Below are positions 31,790-42,472 of a stretch of DNA of 64,000 nt, one piece after another. Origin of the DNA: Siphonodentalium dalli (Eukaryota; Mollusca; Scaphopoda; Gadilida; Siphonodentaliidae). The notes under the pieces are model-generated. The model saw only the letters and a program-made list of their open reading frames with translations. It was not told the DNA's origin and made no database searches. The stretch's first letter is position 1. Every line of letters starts with the position of its first letter. The stretch is from assembly GCA_032622095.1 (NCBI GenBank), contig CP136061.1, positions 255,265,582 through 255,329,581 of the forward strand. Direction: 5' to 3'. The translations under genes were made by a program, and so were the position numbers.

Positions 31790-31990
31790 CACCGAGAGCT
31801 TTCCGATGAATGGCAACAAGCCATATTTCCGAATAAATCCAGAAAAGTTAACCATAATTCTGCTGTGGTTAAGGAGTCGATTATTTAGGGCATTACTGTT
31901 GTTCCCTTAGAAAATATTCAGATAATAAGTTCAACATATGGTAGGTAGTTTGTGGAACTTATCATCTGAACATTTCCCACCAATGGTTAT
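31790..31990. mobile_element. Family D right arm (D5) and small foldback
   Basis: 31793-31900 is a D right arm (GAGAGCTTTCCGATGAATGG to GGGCATTACTG). 31906-31985 is a decayed copy of the GATAATAAGTTCAAC foldback seen at 3706. 31677-31789 is unassigned. Confidence 0.75.
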
Positions 31991-32040
31991 GAATCATTCT
32001 GCTCTTGTATAAGTTGTATTATCTGTTTTTTTGGCTGTCG

Positions 32041-32314
32041 TACCCTGCTGGACAAAACAAGTGTCCACTTAACTGCGGTGCGGTTAGCGTTGCCACCGCG
32101 GCTCCACCGGCTAACTACAGTTGGTCCGGGGTGTAATTGCCATTACCGCGAGGGTAGTTGCCTTTCGGCTGCAGTGAACTTGCCGTTTGGCCGCAGTGTA
32201 CATGTACTTGCCATTCGGCCGCGATGCTCAACTGCATTTACAAACTCTGACACCGCAGCCGAACGGCAAATACACCGCGGTGACAATGGACACTTGTTTT
32301 GTCCAGCGGGGTAT
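32041..32314. mobile_element. GC-rich TA-flanked MITE
   Basis: Inverted ends TACCCTGCTGGACAAAACAA / TTGTTTTGTCCAGCGGGGTA followed by GTGTCCA. The GC-rich interior repeats TTGCCNTTCGGCCGCNNTG about four times and has CACCGCGG on both sides. Confidence 0.85.
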
Positions 32315-32329
32315 GCTTTTATAACCTGA

Positions 32330-33510
32330 ACACCACTACAAATGAATAATAGACCATTTCAATATATACTTTTATAACTGAATGGGAGAATCCATTCAGT
32401 ATAGAAAGAGATAAATGAGATTTTGTATGTTGTCGTAGTAGTTGTTGTTGTAACCGATATGTTATCTGAACATTTCATAAGGAAACTTCTCATCAACGAG
32501 TATTTATTCAAGAAATTAAAGGTGGATTATCTCTTTGTAAACATGTATTATATAGTTACCGGGGTATAAAATATTAGATCTGAATCGGAGACTCCTGTCC
32601 GGAAATGTTTCTATCGATTAATATTGATTTTATTTCGAATATTTTCTGGTCTAAAAAGGTGTGGTTGTTCAGCTAACGAACAATAGTGGTTACTGTTAAC
32701 AGAGACCAGAAATTTTATTGTGTAATTTTGTCACAAATAAACATTAATTATACTCATTATCACTTATAACTATGGAATAAAACAATACAACCAATCAATC
32801 TGGGACATTTGACGTTTGGTACGTAGCCATAGGAACAGCCTAATGCTCTCTATCGCTATATGGTATCACCCGAATGGTCTGTTCTAAAAATAGACAAATA
32901 AAATATTCGAAATAAAATCAATATTAATTGATAGAAGCCTTTCCGGACAGGGGTCTTTGGTTCATATTTATTATTTTATACCCACGCAACTATTTCAAAT
33001 TTGTTATTTAACCCTTTCAGTGCCAAGTCCGATTTTTGTATCAACCCATATACCCTGATATGGTCGACTCGCATATATAAGAGAATGCATTGGCCTAACA
33101 ATTTTTCATCATTTGTTATTATTTTTTACAATTTTGATAATTTTTTCTTATATTCTTTAACAGACTTATTTTGTAGGTTTAGTGCCAGGGAATCTTACGT
33201 TTTTCATGGGCATCAAAAGTATTACTATGAATACTTGGTGATAGTTTTGAGTTTTAACATGCCCCTAAGGTTTTATCCAGTTTGTTTTTAAATTCGCTAT
33301 AGCATGCTTAAGCATACCCAAACAAAATTCAACCCAAACAAATCTAAAAAACGAAAAACAAAATTATTTTTTATTTTTTTAGGGCCGATTTTACAGACCG
33401 TAAATTAGGGCCGATCTCCTGGCACTGAAAGGGTTAACACTTAATTTCTTGACTAAATACTCGTTGATGAGAAGATTCCTTATGAAATGTTCAGATAACA
33501 TATTGGTATT
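32330..33510. mobile_element. Nested foldback cluster containing family B copy B3
   Basis: Outer arms TGTTATCTGAACATTTCATA / TATGAAATGTTCAGATAACA (about 32458 and 33481) enclose inner arms GGAAATGTTTCTATCGATTA / TTAATTGATAGAAGCCTTTC (32600 and 32925) with ATTGATTTTATTTCGAATAT and its complement. B3 (33008-33437) sits between the inner palindrome and the right outer arm. Confidence 0.8.
33008..33437 (+). mobile_element. Family B MITE, copy B3
   Basis: TTAACCCTTTCAGTGCCAAG to GGCACTGAAAGGGTTAA. The left hairpin arm is deleted (goes from ATACCCTGATATGG straight to GTCGACTCGCATATATAAG). Confidence 0.9.
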
Positions 33511-33662
33511 TAAAGTTAAAATTAAGAAATAACCCATGTTTTGATTAAGGTTCAGATTAATTCTATAATTGTGCGTAGTGCATTATAGTAAAATTAACTT
33601 CAAACTTGACGGTTATACCTTTATAACCTTAATCGAAACACGGGTTATTTCTTATAATTTAA
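33511..33662. repeat. Foldback repeat
   Basis: AAATTAAGAAATAACCCATG...TTGATTAAGGTT pairs with AACCTTAATCGAAACACGGGTTATTTCTTATAATTT-type sequence at 33620-33660. Confidence 0.75.
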
Positions 33663-34060
33663 TCATCATTTCACAGGAGAACCAAACATCTAATTCTTGT
33701 GGCGTCATAAATTCGTCGCTTTTGATTGGTTAGTGAACAGTTTTCAAACACTCGTCAACTGGTCACCTCCACTGTGGCAACAGGTACATGTTTCGGAAAT
33801 GTCTCGCCTGACTATGGTGACATTAGTTGTTAGTTTCTGAGCAAATGTTAGTACGATCGAGTCTTGTTGATTTCTCAAAGTACATGTACATCTTTCTGTA
33901 CTTGTATTATTTATCGTCTGCTGATATTTCCTGAAAGTGTCACTTCAGATGAATAATAAACTATTCCAATGTGTAATATTATAACTGAATGGAAGCATCC
34001 ATTTAGTAGTTAAGGGGTTAATGGCTTGTTCAACTGAATAAACTCTCCCATCTTTTGCAG
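33663..34060 (+). promoter_or_regulatory. Upstream region of the BED/hAT gene
   Basis: No transposon ends. It contains TTGATTGGTTAG (inverted CCAAT) near 33724, GGCAACAG|GTACATG (possible donor, 33785), GAATAATAAACTATTCC and ends in CTCTCCCATCTTTTGCAG, a strong 3' splice acceptor at 34060. The role of each is inferred only. Confidence 0.35.
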
Positions 34061-34095
34061 ATACGTTAGATCTGAGACAGAAGGCGATCCAGACG

Positions 34096-36051
34096 ATGGA
34101 CGAACAACCGAAGTCAGGATCTCCGCACACCGATAATCTAGTGACCTTTAGCAAGGCTAAGAGCAAAGTATGGGACTACTTTGGCTTCAAGTCGACAGAT
34201 GACGGTGTTGATCGATCACATGCGATATGTATGACATGTGGAATGGGCATAAAGCACTGTGGGAACACAACAAACATGGACTCCCATTTACGGAAATGGC
34301 ATCCGGAACTTCATCATGTATTGCATCCAGAGTTACCCCTGGCAACCAGGTCAACAAGAGGACGCCCCGTCAGTTTAGCACACGGAAACTCTATCGCGCC
34401 AATTGTTTATAAGGACATAGACAGCATGGATGTGAAGCCCAGTCAACATGGAACCAGTTCGAAGACGGCACCGAAATTTGATCCATTCACACCTGCGTTA
34501 ATGAACTTCCTTCTCAAAGACTTACATTCAGTGATGCTGTTGGAAAGCGAAAACTTTGTCAAGTTTGTGAAAATACTTCAGCCTAACTACGATCTTCCGT
34601 CAGGTGAGACCTTCTCAAATAATATCCTCCTTGAGAAATATAGAGAAATGAGCGACCACGTCAAGCGAGAGTTGTCTTCTCCTATTGGAAGCATCGCAAT
34701 ATCGATCGATGAATGGAAGTCGATGAGCAATAAAAAGTACATAACCCTCGCCTGCCATTTGGTTGATGAAGAATGGAAGTTTAGAAGCTATAATCTGAAT
34801 ACATTTCCGATCTGTGACGACGATGATATGGTGAAGCACCTCACAAAGTGCCTTGTATATTGGGGTCTTAATTCGAAGAATGTTACGATAGTGAGGAGAA
34901 GTGGTGAAAAATCTGGCGATAATAATAAAAAAGAAATAAGCTTGTTTGGATCAACTGTATCAGAATTGCCATGTTTGGGTCAAATTCTTAACTCGGCTAT
35001 CAAAAACGTGCTGGAAGTCAACGACGTATCCTTGGTGATTGATAAAGTACGAACGCTTGTGAGGTTTTTCCCCGACAAAGTGAAGCTAGCGAATGACTTC
35101 AGATCTTCTATGTCTGGGATGTCCGTTGATGGTTGTGACCAAGAGTGGTTCAAGATATATGAAATGTTAGAAAAGTTTGTCACTCACGAGGAAATAATAA
35201 CCACAGCAATTCATGAAAATGACGACGTTGATAACGATTATCTACTTTCGATGAAAGAGAATGCGACAATAAATAAGCTGATGGAGTTGTTGAAGCCCGT
35301 ACGACTGGCAACTGTCGCTTTGTCAGAGAAAAAAGTGCCGACGATTTCAATGACGTTGCCCATGATTTATCAAATTACAAAAAGCTTTTATAGCCTGACA
35401 GAGGACCCATTAACGAAACAAATCATGAAAGTTTTCTTAACTGCCTTGAAAAACTCGGCTGCGTATTGGGTCAAGGACGTTCATGATGCTCTCTGTTTTG
35501 GGTCTCTCCTAGATCCGAGGTTCAAAAGTATGTTTTTCCTAAACGAGCAAGAAAAGAAAAATATAAATATGTCTATGACGAATGAACTCAAAATTATCGC
35601 AACTCAGAGACGAGTGAAAACGGAACCCCAAGACAACAGCTATGAAGGTGGAGATAACTCTCCCAATTCGAATGACGGAAGTTCTCCGAAGAGGCGTAGA
35701 ATTGATGATTCACCATCGAAACCGAAAGAAGCGTTCGCGATGTTTTTTGAAGATCTCTGCAACCCACGAAAAGAGACGAAATCACCGACTGAGAGCGCTT
35801 CCCATGAAATGTATAAATACCTTGCCGAGGAGAATATCGGTATAAATGACAATCCACTGATGTGGTGGCAGGCTCGATCATCTACATACCCTTTGTTATC
35901 GGAGTTAGCTCAGAAGTATCTTGGCATTCCGTCCATGTGCATTGAAGCTGATAAACTTTTCAGCGAGACAGGTTTGGCGTGGACCCAGAAACGAAGTATG
36001 CTTCCCGAGTACCTGCTCGATCAGACATTATTTCTAAGTGCAAATTTATAA
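34096..36051 (+). CDS. BED-finger hAT-transposase-like protein (ZBED type)
   Basis: 651-residue intact frame nested antisense in a PLD intron. Residues 15-75 form a BED zinc finger: FSKAKSKVWDYFGF, then C45-x2-C48, H64-x4-H69 (SHLRKWHP). Residues 190-230 hold SIAISIDEWKSMSNKKYITL, the first acidic site of the hAT RNase-H fold. Residues 585-651 are the hAT C-terminal dimerisation region (MWWQARSSTYPLLSELAQKY, then LGIPSMCIEADKLFSETG). The usual second acidic DN(A/S)xNM motif is not visible (VTIVRRSGEKSGDNN instead), and the usual C-x2-H-x-LN motif reads CLGQILN with Gln for His, so catalysis is doubtful. The frame is open upstream to an acceptor at 34060 (DTLDLRQKAIQT before the Met), so this may be the last exon of a spliced host gene. 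Alternative: a recent but inactive transposon copy. Confidence 0.85.
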   Translation: MDEQPKSGSPHTDNLVTFSKAKSKVWDYFGFKSTDDGVDRSHAICMTCGMGIKHCGNTTNMDSHLRKWHPELHHVLHPELPLATRSTRGRPVSLAHGNSIAPIVYKDIDSMDVKPSQHGTSSKTAPKFDPFTPALMNFLLKDLHSVMLLESENFVKFVKILQPNYDLPSGETFSNNILLEKYREMSDHVKRELSSPIGSIAISIDEWKSMSNKKYITLACHLVDEEWKFRSYNLNTFPICDDDDMVKHLTKCLVYWGLNSKNVTIVRRSGEKSGDNNKKEISLFGSTVSELPCLGQILNSAIKNVLEVNDVSLVIDKVRTLVRFFPDKVKLANDFRSSMSGMSVDGCDQEWFKIYEMLEKFVTHEEIITTAIHENDDVDNDYLLSMKENATINKLMELLKPVRLATVALSEKKVPTISMTLPMIYQITKSFYSLTEDPLTKQIMKVFLTALKNSAAYWVKDVHDALCFGSLLDPRFKSMFFLNEQEKKNINMSMTNELKIIATQRRVKTEPQDNSYEGGDNSPNSNDGSSPKRRRIDDSPSKPKEAFAMFFEDLCNPRKETKSPTESASHEMYKYLAEENIGINDNPLMWWQARSSTYPLLSELAQKYLGIPSMCIEADKLFSETGLAWTQKRSMLPEYLLDQTLFLSANL

Positions 36052-38030
36052 ACTGACTATCATTACATGGGCCAGACCTTATTTCTAAGTGCAAATTTAT
36101 AAACTGACATCAATACATGGGCAAAATCTTATTTCTAAGTGCAAATTTATACCTTACCAACATTACATGGACCTGACCTTATTGCAAAGTGCAAATTAAT
36201 AACTGACCAACCTTAGTACATTACATGGACCAGGCGTTATTTTGAAGTGCAAATTTATAAACTGACTATCATTACATGGGCCTGACCTTATTTCTAAGTG
36301 CAAATTAATAACTGACCAACATTTCATGGACCAGACCATATGAAATATATATATGAAATGTTAGAAAAGTTTGTCACTCACGAGGAAATAATAACCACAG
36401 CAATTCATGAAAATGACGACGTTGATAACGATTATCTACTTTCGATGAAAGAGAATGCGACAATAAATAAGCTGATGGAGTTGTTGAAGCCCGTACGACT
36501 GGCAACTGTCGCTTTGTCAGAGAAAAAAGTGCCGACGATTTCAATGACTTTGCCCATGATTTATCAAATTACAAAAAGCTTTTATAGCCTGACAGAGGAC
36601 CCATTAACGAAACAAATCATGAAAGTTTTCTTAACTGCCTTGAAAAACTCGGCTGCGTATTGGGTCAAGGACGTTCATGATGCTCTCTGTTTTGGGTCTC
36701 TCCTAGATCCGAGGTTCAAAAGTATGTTTTTCCTAAACGAGCAAGAAAAGAAAAATATAAATATGTCTATGACGAATGAACTCAAAATTATCGCAACTCA
36801 GAGACGAGTGAAAACGGAACCCCAAGACAACAGCTATGAAGGTGGAGATAACTCTCCCAATTCGAATGACGGAAGTTCTCCGAAGAGGCGTAGAATTGAT
36901 GATTCACCATCGAAACCGAAAGAAGCGTTCGCGATGTTTTTTGAAGATCTCTGCAACCCACGAAAAGAGACGAAATCACCGACTGAGAGCGCTTCCCATG
37001 AAATGTATAAATACCTTGCCGAGGAGAATATCGGTATAAATGACAATCCACTGATGTGGTGGCAGGCTCGATCATCTACATACCCTTTGTTATCGGAGTT
37101 AGCTCAGAAGTATCTTGGCATTCCGTCCATGTGCATTGAAGCTGATAAACTTTTCAGCGAGACAGGTTTGGCGTGGACCCAGAAACGAAGTATGCTTCCC
37201 GAGTACCTGCTCGATCAGACATTATTTCTAAGTGCAAATTTATAAACTGACTATCATTACATGGGCCAGACCTTATTTCTAAGTGCAAATTTATAAACTG
37301 ACATCAATACATGGGCAAAATCTTATTTCTAAGTGCAAATTTATACCTTACCAACATTACATGGACCTGACCTTATTGCAAAGTGCAAATTAATAACTGA
37401 CCAACCTTAGTACATTACATGGACCAGGCGTTATTTTGAAGTGCAAATTTATAAACTGACTATCATTACATATGGGCCTGACCTTATTTCTAAGTGCAAA
37501 TTAATAACTGACCAACATTTCATGGACCAGACCTTATTTCTAAGTGCAAATTAATAACTGACTAACATTTCATGGACCAGACTTTATTTCTAAGTGCAAA
37601 TTTATGACTGACATCACTACATGGACCTGATCTTATTTCTAAATACAAATTTATAACTGACCAACATTACATGGGCCAGACCTTATTTCTAAGTGCAAAT
37701 TAATAACTGTGTTGGGGCCAGATCTATTTTCTAAGTGCAAATTCATAAACTGACATCATTACATGGGCCATATCTTATTTCTAAGTACAAATTTATAAAT
37801 GACCAATAAAACATGGACCCGACCATATTTCAAAGTGCAAATTAATAACTGACCAACATTAGTACATTACATGGACCAGATGTTATTTCCAAGTGCAAAT
37901 TTATAAACTGACAACATTACATGGACCAGATCGTATTTCTAAGTGCAAATTTACAAACTGACATCACTACATGGAACTGACCTTATTTCTAAGTGCAATA
38001 GAAATGTATTGAAATTTATAACTGAACAAT
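36028..38030. repeat. About 50-bp minisatellite derived from the gene's 3' end
   Basis: Roughly 20 degenerate units CAGACCTTATTTCTAAGTGC then AAATTTATAAACTGAC and ATTACATGG. The unit equals the last codons of the BED/hAT frame (CAGACATTATTTCTAAGTGC plus AAATTTATAA). It is interrupted by the second copy of the gene's 3' half. Confidence 0.92.
36340..37245 (+). pseudogene. Tandem-duplicated C-terminal half of the BED/hAT gene
   Basis: From 36349 the sequence repeats 35155 onward at a constant 1194-bp offset through the stop codon and into the minisatellite. Within the coding part I found one base change (ATGACGTTG / ATGACTTTG), silent. The junction supplies ATGAAATAT in frame, giving 301 codons: MKY, then residues 354-651 of the full protein. 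It lacks the BED finger and the first acidic motif but keeps the dimerisation region. Without a promoter it is probably a by-product; a truncated interfering protein is possible. Confidence 0.88.
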
Positions 38031-38307
38031 ATTATCCATGCTTAAGTTTCAAAAATTCAAATAAAATTATATCACTTTACATGGCTTCTCTCTCAAAGGG
38101 TCCCATTTATAATCATTGAGACTTATATTAAAGATGTCCCATCGGATTTGACACTATAAAGTTGTACCCATGAGCCCATTCAAGGGACACAAGGCATTCG
38201 AAGTGGGTTAATGTGATATCAGATCACTTCTATAAAAGTCTGTCAAACAACTGTCATCAACAAGTACATGTTAAAATAGATCGACTTTGGTTTTATTTCA
38301 ATTATTA

Positions 38308-38517
38308 CAAAATAAGTCTGTTAAAGAATATAAGAAAAAAATATTAAAATTCTAAAAAATTCTAAAAAAATTATAACAAATGATGAAAAATTGTTAGGCC
38401 AATGCATTCTCTTATATATGCGAGGTGACCTATGGTCGACTCGCATATATAAGAGAATGCATTGGCACAGGGTATATGGGTTGATACAAAAATCAGACTT
38501 GGCACTGAAAGGGTTAA
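38308..38517 (-). mobile_element. Family B truncated copy B4
   Basis: Right part of a reversed B element: A/T-rich spacer, hairpin, TACAAAAATCAGACTTGGC and GGCACTGAAAGGGTTAA. The left half is absent. It sits at the same place as B6 in the paralogous copy. Confidence 0.85.
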
Positions 38518-38756
38518 AGATGCGTAATCCGATTAAGTGCCCCTCAATTACTATTTATTTGGAATCAGGGGTAAACAAATATTTGATTCAAGTCGAGGAA
38601 CTAGTGCTGAGCGGTATTTCGGTATACACGATTATAATCAGTAAGATTTTCAATACTGTTACCGTCATTTTTTTCGATAATCGGTAAACCGTGAAGACGG
38701 TATTATCGTGGTTACAGGTCATACCGGCCCGTTACCGGGTACATTGTGGTTTACCT

Positions 38757-38975
38757 TTAACCCTTTGAGTGCCAGGTCCGATTTTAGTATCGACCCATAT
38801 ACTCTGTGCCAATGCATTCTCTTATATATGCGAGTCAGGTCGCCTCGCATATATAAGAGAATGCATTGGCCTAATCCAAAAAAAATAATTTAAATTAAAA
38901 AAAAGCAAAAAAAGGGCACTCTACAGACCATAAATTAGGGCCGATGAGATCGGCCCCTGGCACTAAAAGGGTTAA
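38757..38975 (+). mobile_element. Family B short copy B5
   Basis: TTAACCCTTTGAGTGCCAGG to GGCACTAAAAGGGTTAA with TTAA on both sides; loop trimmed to GAGTCAGGTCGC. The paralogous copy lacks it (GTTTACCTTTATTGGAATAC). Confidence 0.9.
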
Positions 38976-39170
38976 TGGAATACAAAGAAACTACTTTGTT
39001 TCTTTACTACACAGTTATCTTTTAGTTGAAAGAAACTGTTCATACTTCCCTTCTGTCACTTCTTTCCTGATGACATTTGCCAAAAATGCATTCCATTGCT
39101 ACTGGGGACAAAATCCAGCCCAATATTATATTGCAAGTTATGATTGCATAATTCTGTGCTATTTTTAAAG

Positions 39171-39648
39171 GTACTCAATCCAATAAAACTCCTCTCAATT
39201 ACTATTTCAATGGCTTCGGGGGTCAAAATATTTGATTCGAGTCGAGGAAGCCACCCGTCAAAGCTCAGATTTTTTAGATATCGATTTTAGAAATCTATTA
39301 TTTTTCATTATCGGGAATACTTTCTGGCCCAGAACACAGTCAAAATTGCGTTATTATTACCACTTGATTTACAGTTATCCATCCTTGTCTGTTTGAATAG
39401 TGTTTTGGTGTACACATCTCGAGCAGATTATGATGTTAAGGGCAATTATTAGTACTCATCTCGAGAAAATAACAAATTTCTAAAATCAATATCTAATAAC
39501 TCTGAGCTTTGTTTGATGGGTTCCTCGACTCGAATCAAATATTTTTTACCCCCAAAGCCAAAGAAATAGTAATATAGGAACCTCTGATCGGATTGTTGTT
39601 GTTGGAATCTGTTGAGATGGGGACCCTCTGATCGGATTGAGTACCTTT
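39171..39648. mobile_element. Family H foldback element
   Basis: Ends GGTACTCAATCC / GGATTGAGTACC flanked by TTTAAA; the arms carry ATTTGATTCGAGTCGAGGAA and its complement TTCCTCGACTCGAATCAAAT. The paralogue at 40845 reads CTATTTTTAAACTACTG with no insert, so this is a clean empty-site pair. Diverged relatives lie at 28560, 38518, 41450-41640 and 49231. Confidence 0.88.
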
Positions 39649-40088
39649 AAACTACTGAATGCGTGGGATAGCTCATTATTTTCCGGGGTGTTATCGAGTG
39701 GGAATGATTGATCACGTTCATAAATGTGGATTTATAATAATTCAACATGGACCAGATCGTATTTCTAAGTGCAAATTTATAAACTGACGTCACTACATGG
39801 AACTGACCTTATTTCTAAGTGCAATAGAAATGTATTGAAATTTATAACTGAACAATATTATCCATGCTTAAGTTTCAAAAATTCAAATAAAATGATATCA
39901 CTTTACATGGCTTCTCTATCACACCATTCAATGGGAATATCCCTCAAAGGGTCTTATTTATAATCATTGAGACTTACATTAAAGATGTCCCATCGGATTT
40001 GACACTATAAAACTGCCCTTTTTAAGTTGTACCCATGAGCCCATTCAAGGGACACAATAGATCGACTTTGGTTTTATTTCCATTATTA

Positions 40089-40482
40089 TTAACCCTTTCA
40101 GTGCCAGGGGCTGCATGATCTCATCGGCCCTAATTTATGGTCTGTAAAATTGGCCCTAAACAAAATTCAACCCAAAAAATTTTAATTTTTTTTTTTAATT
40201 TGTTTGGGTATGCTTAAGCATGCTATGGCGAATTTAAAAACAAACTGGATAAAACCTTAGGGGCATGTTATAACTCAAAACTATCACCATGTATTCATAG
40301 TAATAAGTTTTATGCCCATGAAAAACGTAAGATTCCCTGGCACTAAACCTACAAAATAAGTTAGGCCAATGCATTCTCTTATATATGCGAGGCGACCTAT
40401 GGTCGACTCGCATATATAAGAGAATGCATTGGCACAGGGTATATGGGTTGATACAAAAATCGGACTTGGCACTGAAATGGTT
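40089..40482 (-). mobile_element. Family B MITE, copy B6 (reverse)
   Basis: TTAACCCTTTCAGTGCCAGG to GGCACTGAAATGG; the right TTAA is lost. It contains the body sequence TATGGCGAATTTAAAAACAA and one hairpin. Confidence 0.88.
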
Positions 40483-40943
40483 TGATTCGAGTCGAGGAAC
40501 TAGTGCTGAGCGGTATTTCGGTATACCGATTATAATCAGTAAGATTTTCAATACCGTTGCCGTCATTTTTTTTCCATAATCGGTAAACCGTGAAGACGAT
40601 CGTGGTTACAGGTCATACCGGCCCGTTACCGGGTACATTGTGGTTTACCTTTATTGGAATACAAAGAAACTAATTGGTTTCTTTACACCATAGTTATCTT
40701 TTAGTTGAAAGAAACTGTTCATTCTTCACTTCTGTCACTTCTTTCCTGATGACATTTGCCAAAAAATGCATTCCATTGCTACCGGGGACAAAATCCAGCC
40801 CAACATCATATTGCAAGTTATGATTGCATAATTCTGTGCTATTTTTAAACTACTGAATGCGTGGGGATAGCTCATTATTTCCTGGGGTGTTATCGAGTGG
40901 GAATGATTGATCACGTTCATAAACGTGGATTTATAATAATTCA

Positions 40944-41769
40944 ACTGAGAAGTGAATGATAGTTCTACAAGTTAAATACGTTGAAAGTAATTACACCTTA
41001 TTTCCCAGCACTAAATAAAAGCATTATACTTATTCACACCTGGCGGAACATTCCAATATCCAACTTAACATCATGTGCTCTGTGCGAACCAGCGGGGGTT
41101 ATCTCAAAGCTCTTGGATGTATCCGCTGAATGATGCTTCCATAACTCGCAATTATTACCTGTGTTTGAGATCAGCATACCTTGTCATGAATCAATGCATG
41201 ATGCATGCAGACAAATGCCATAGTTTGTTAATCCATAATTTTATAAAACCGAGCATTGGTGTGTGTGTTTCCTTATTTATTGTAAGCTGTGCAGCTGCTC
41301 GATTTCCTCCAAAATACAGTTGACTTGTGAACCAAACGATCACTACTTAATGGGGGTTTTAAGGGATTAGTTGAAATAATCTGTAATACCGTATACCCGG
41401 GTATGGTATTTTTATGCTTAAATACCGCCCATCGCTATGAGGGACCCACCTATCAAAGCTCAGAGTTATTAGATATAAATTTTCCAAATCTATTATTTTT
41501 CACCACACTTCGATACTTTTTCGAGACTTATTAGTGGCCTAGTAAAAAGTCGATGAACCGACAGTCTCAGACCAAATTGGGGATGAAGATGGATAACTCT
41601 AAAATCAAGAGGCTTTGTGTTGATAATAAGGCCAAATTTCGTCAAATGCATATCAAAACCATTGTTATGTAAACATTACTGTTACAATGCAAGTCCAATT
41701 AGTTCAATAAGATACCACTAAACAATTGACAGTAAACATTCGAAAAGGTCAAAGCATTGACAAATACTC
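40944..41769. other. Mostly unassigned, with an H-related stretch
   Basis: 40944-41440 has nothing recognisable. 41450-41640 matches family H relatives (ATCAAAGCTCAGAGTTATTA, GATGAAGATGGATAACTCTA). Confidence 0.55.
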
Positions 41770-42203
41770 TTAACCCTTTACCCAACAGAACGGCCCTGTG
41801 CCAATGCATTCTCTTATATATGTGAGTCGACCATAGGTCGCCTCGCATATATAAGAGAATGCATTGGCTTAACACATATTAAAAATGATAAAATTTTCAA
41901 AGAATGTAGAAAAAAATTATAAAAATGTTAAAGAATGTAAGAAAAAATGGTAAAAAGTGTTAAAAAAAAGATTTTTTTTAGGCCAATGCATTCTCTTATA
42001 TATGCGAGGCGACCTATGGTCGACTCGCATATATAAGAGAATGCATTGGCACAGGGCATAACTGTAACCATCACAATGTGGTCAATGAACCGGTTCCAAT
42101 GATATCCATATTTGTATGGTGTTATTGAGACAGACCGAAGATATTTTAGTTTGTTGAAACTTTATTTGGGCATTTTTGGCCGGTTTGTTGGGTAAAGGGT
42201 TAA
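41770..42203 (-). mobile_element. Family A MITE, copy A8 (reverse, long spacer)
   Basis: TTAA on both sides. The inter-hairpin spacer has an extra TTAAAGAATGTAAGAAAAAA-like duplication, making the copy about 34 bp longer. Several substitutions (GGGCATTTTTGGCCGG). Confidence 0.9.
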
Positions 42204-42292
42204 AATCATATTCAGACTAAAATATTTGAACTTACTAGTACTACACGATTAGTGATGTTTGTTGACAAATCACTGTAACAGTTTTGTTTACA

Positions 42293-42472
42293 TACAGTAA
42301 TGCTCTAATTAATCGACTCCTTAAACACAGCAGAATTATGGGTAACTTTTCAGGATTTAGTCGGAAATATTGCTTGTTGCCATTCATCGGAAAGCTCTCC
42401 CCGACTAAATCCTGAAAAGTTACCCATAATTCTGCTGTGTTTAAGGAGTCAATTAATTAGAGCATTAATGTA
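42293..42472. mobile_element. Family D copy D6 (arm-deleted)
   Basis: CAGTAATGCTCTAATTAATC to AGAGCATTAATG. The right arm has lost the segment next to the tip (goes from CTCTCC straight to CCGACTAAATCC). Confidence 0.85.

Larger units (their letters stand above)
37917..40943. repeat. Two-copy tandem segmental duplication
   Basis: 37917-39744 and 39745-40943 are colinear: GGACCAGATCGTATTTCTAA, GATGTCCCATCGGATTTGAC, AGTCGAGGAACTAGTGCTGA, GTCACTTCTTTCCTGATGAC, TATCGAGTGGGAATGATTGA. They differ in transposon content: the first has B5 and an H element, the second a complete B6 where the first has truncated B4. Confidence 0.9.
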
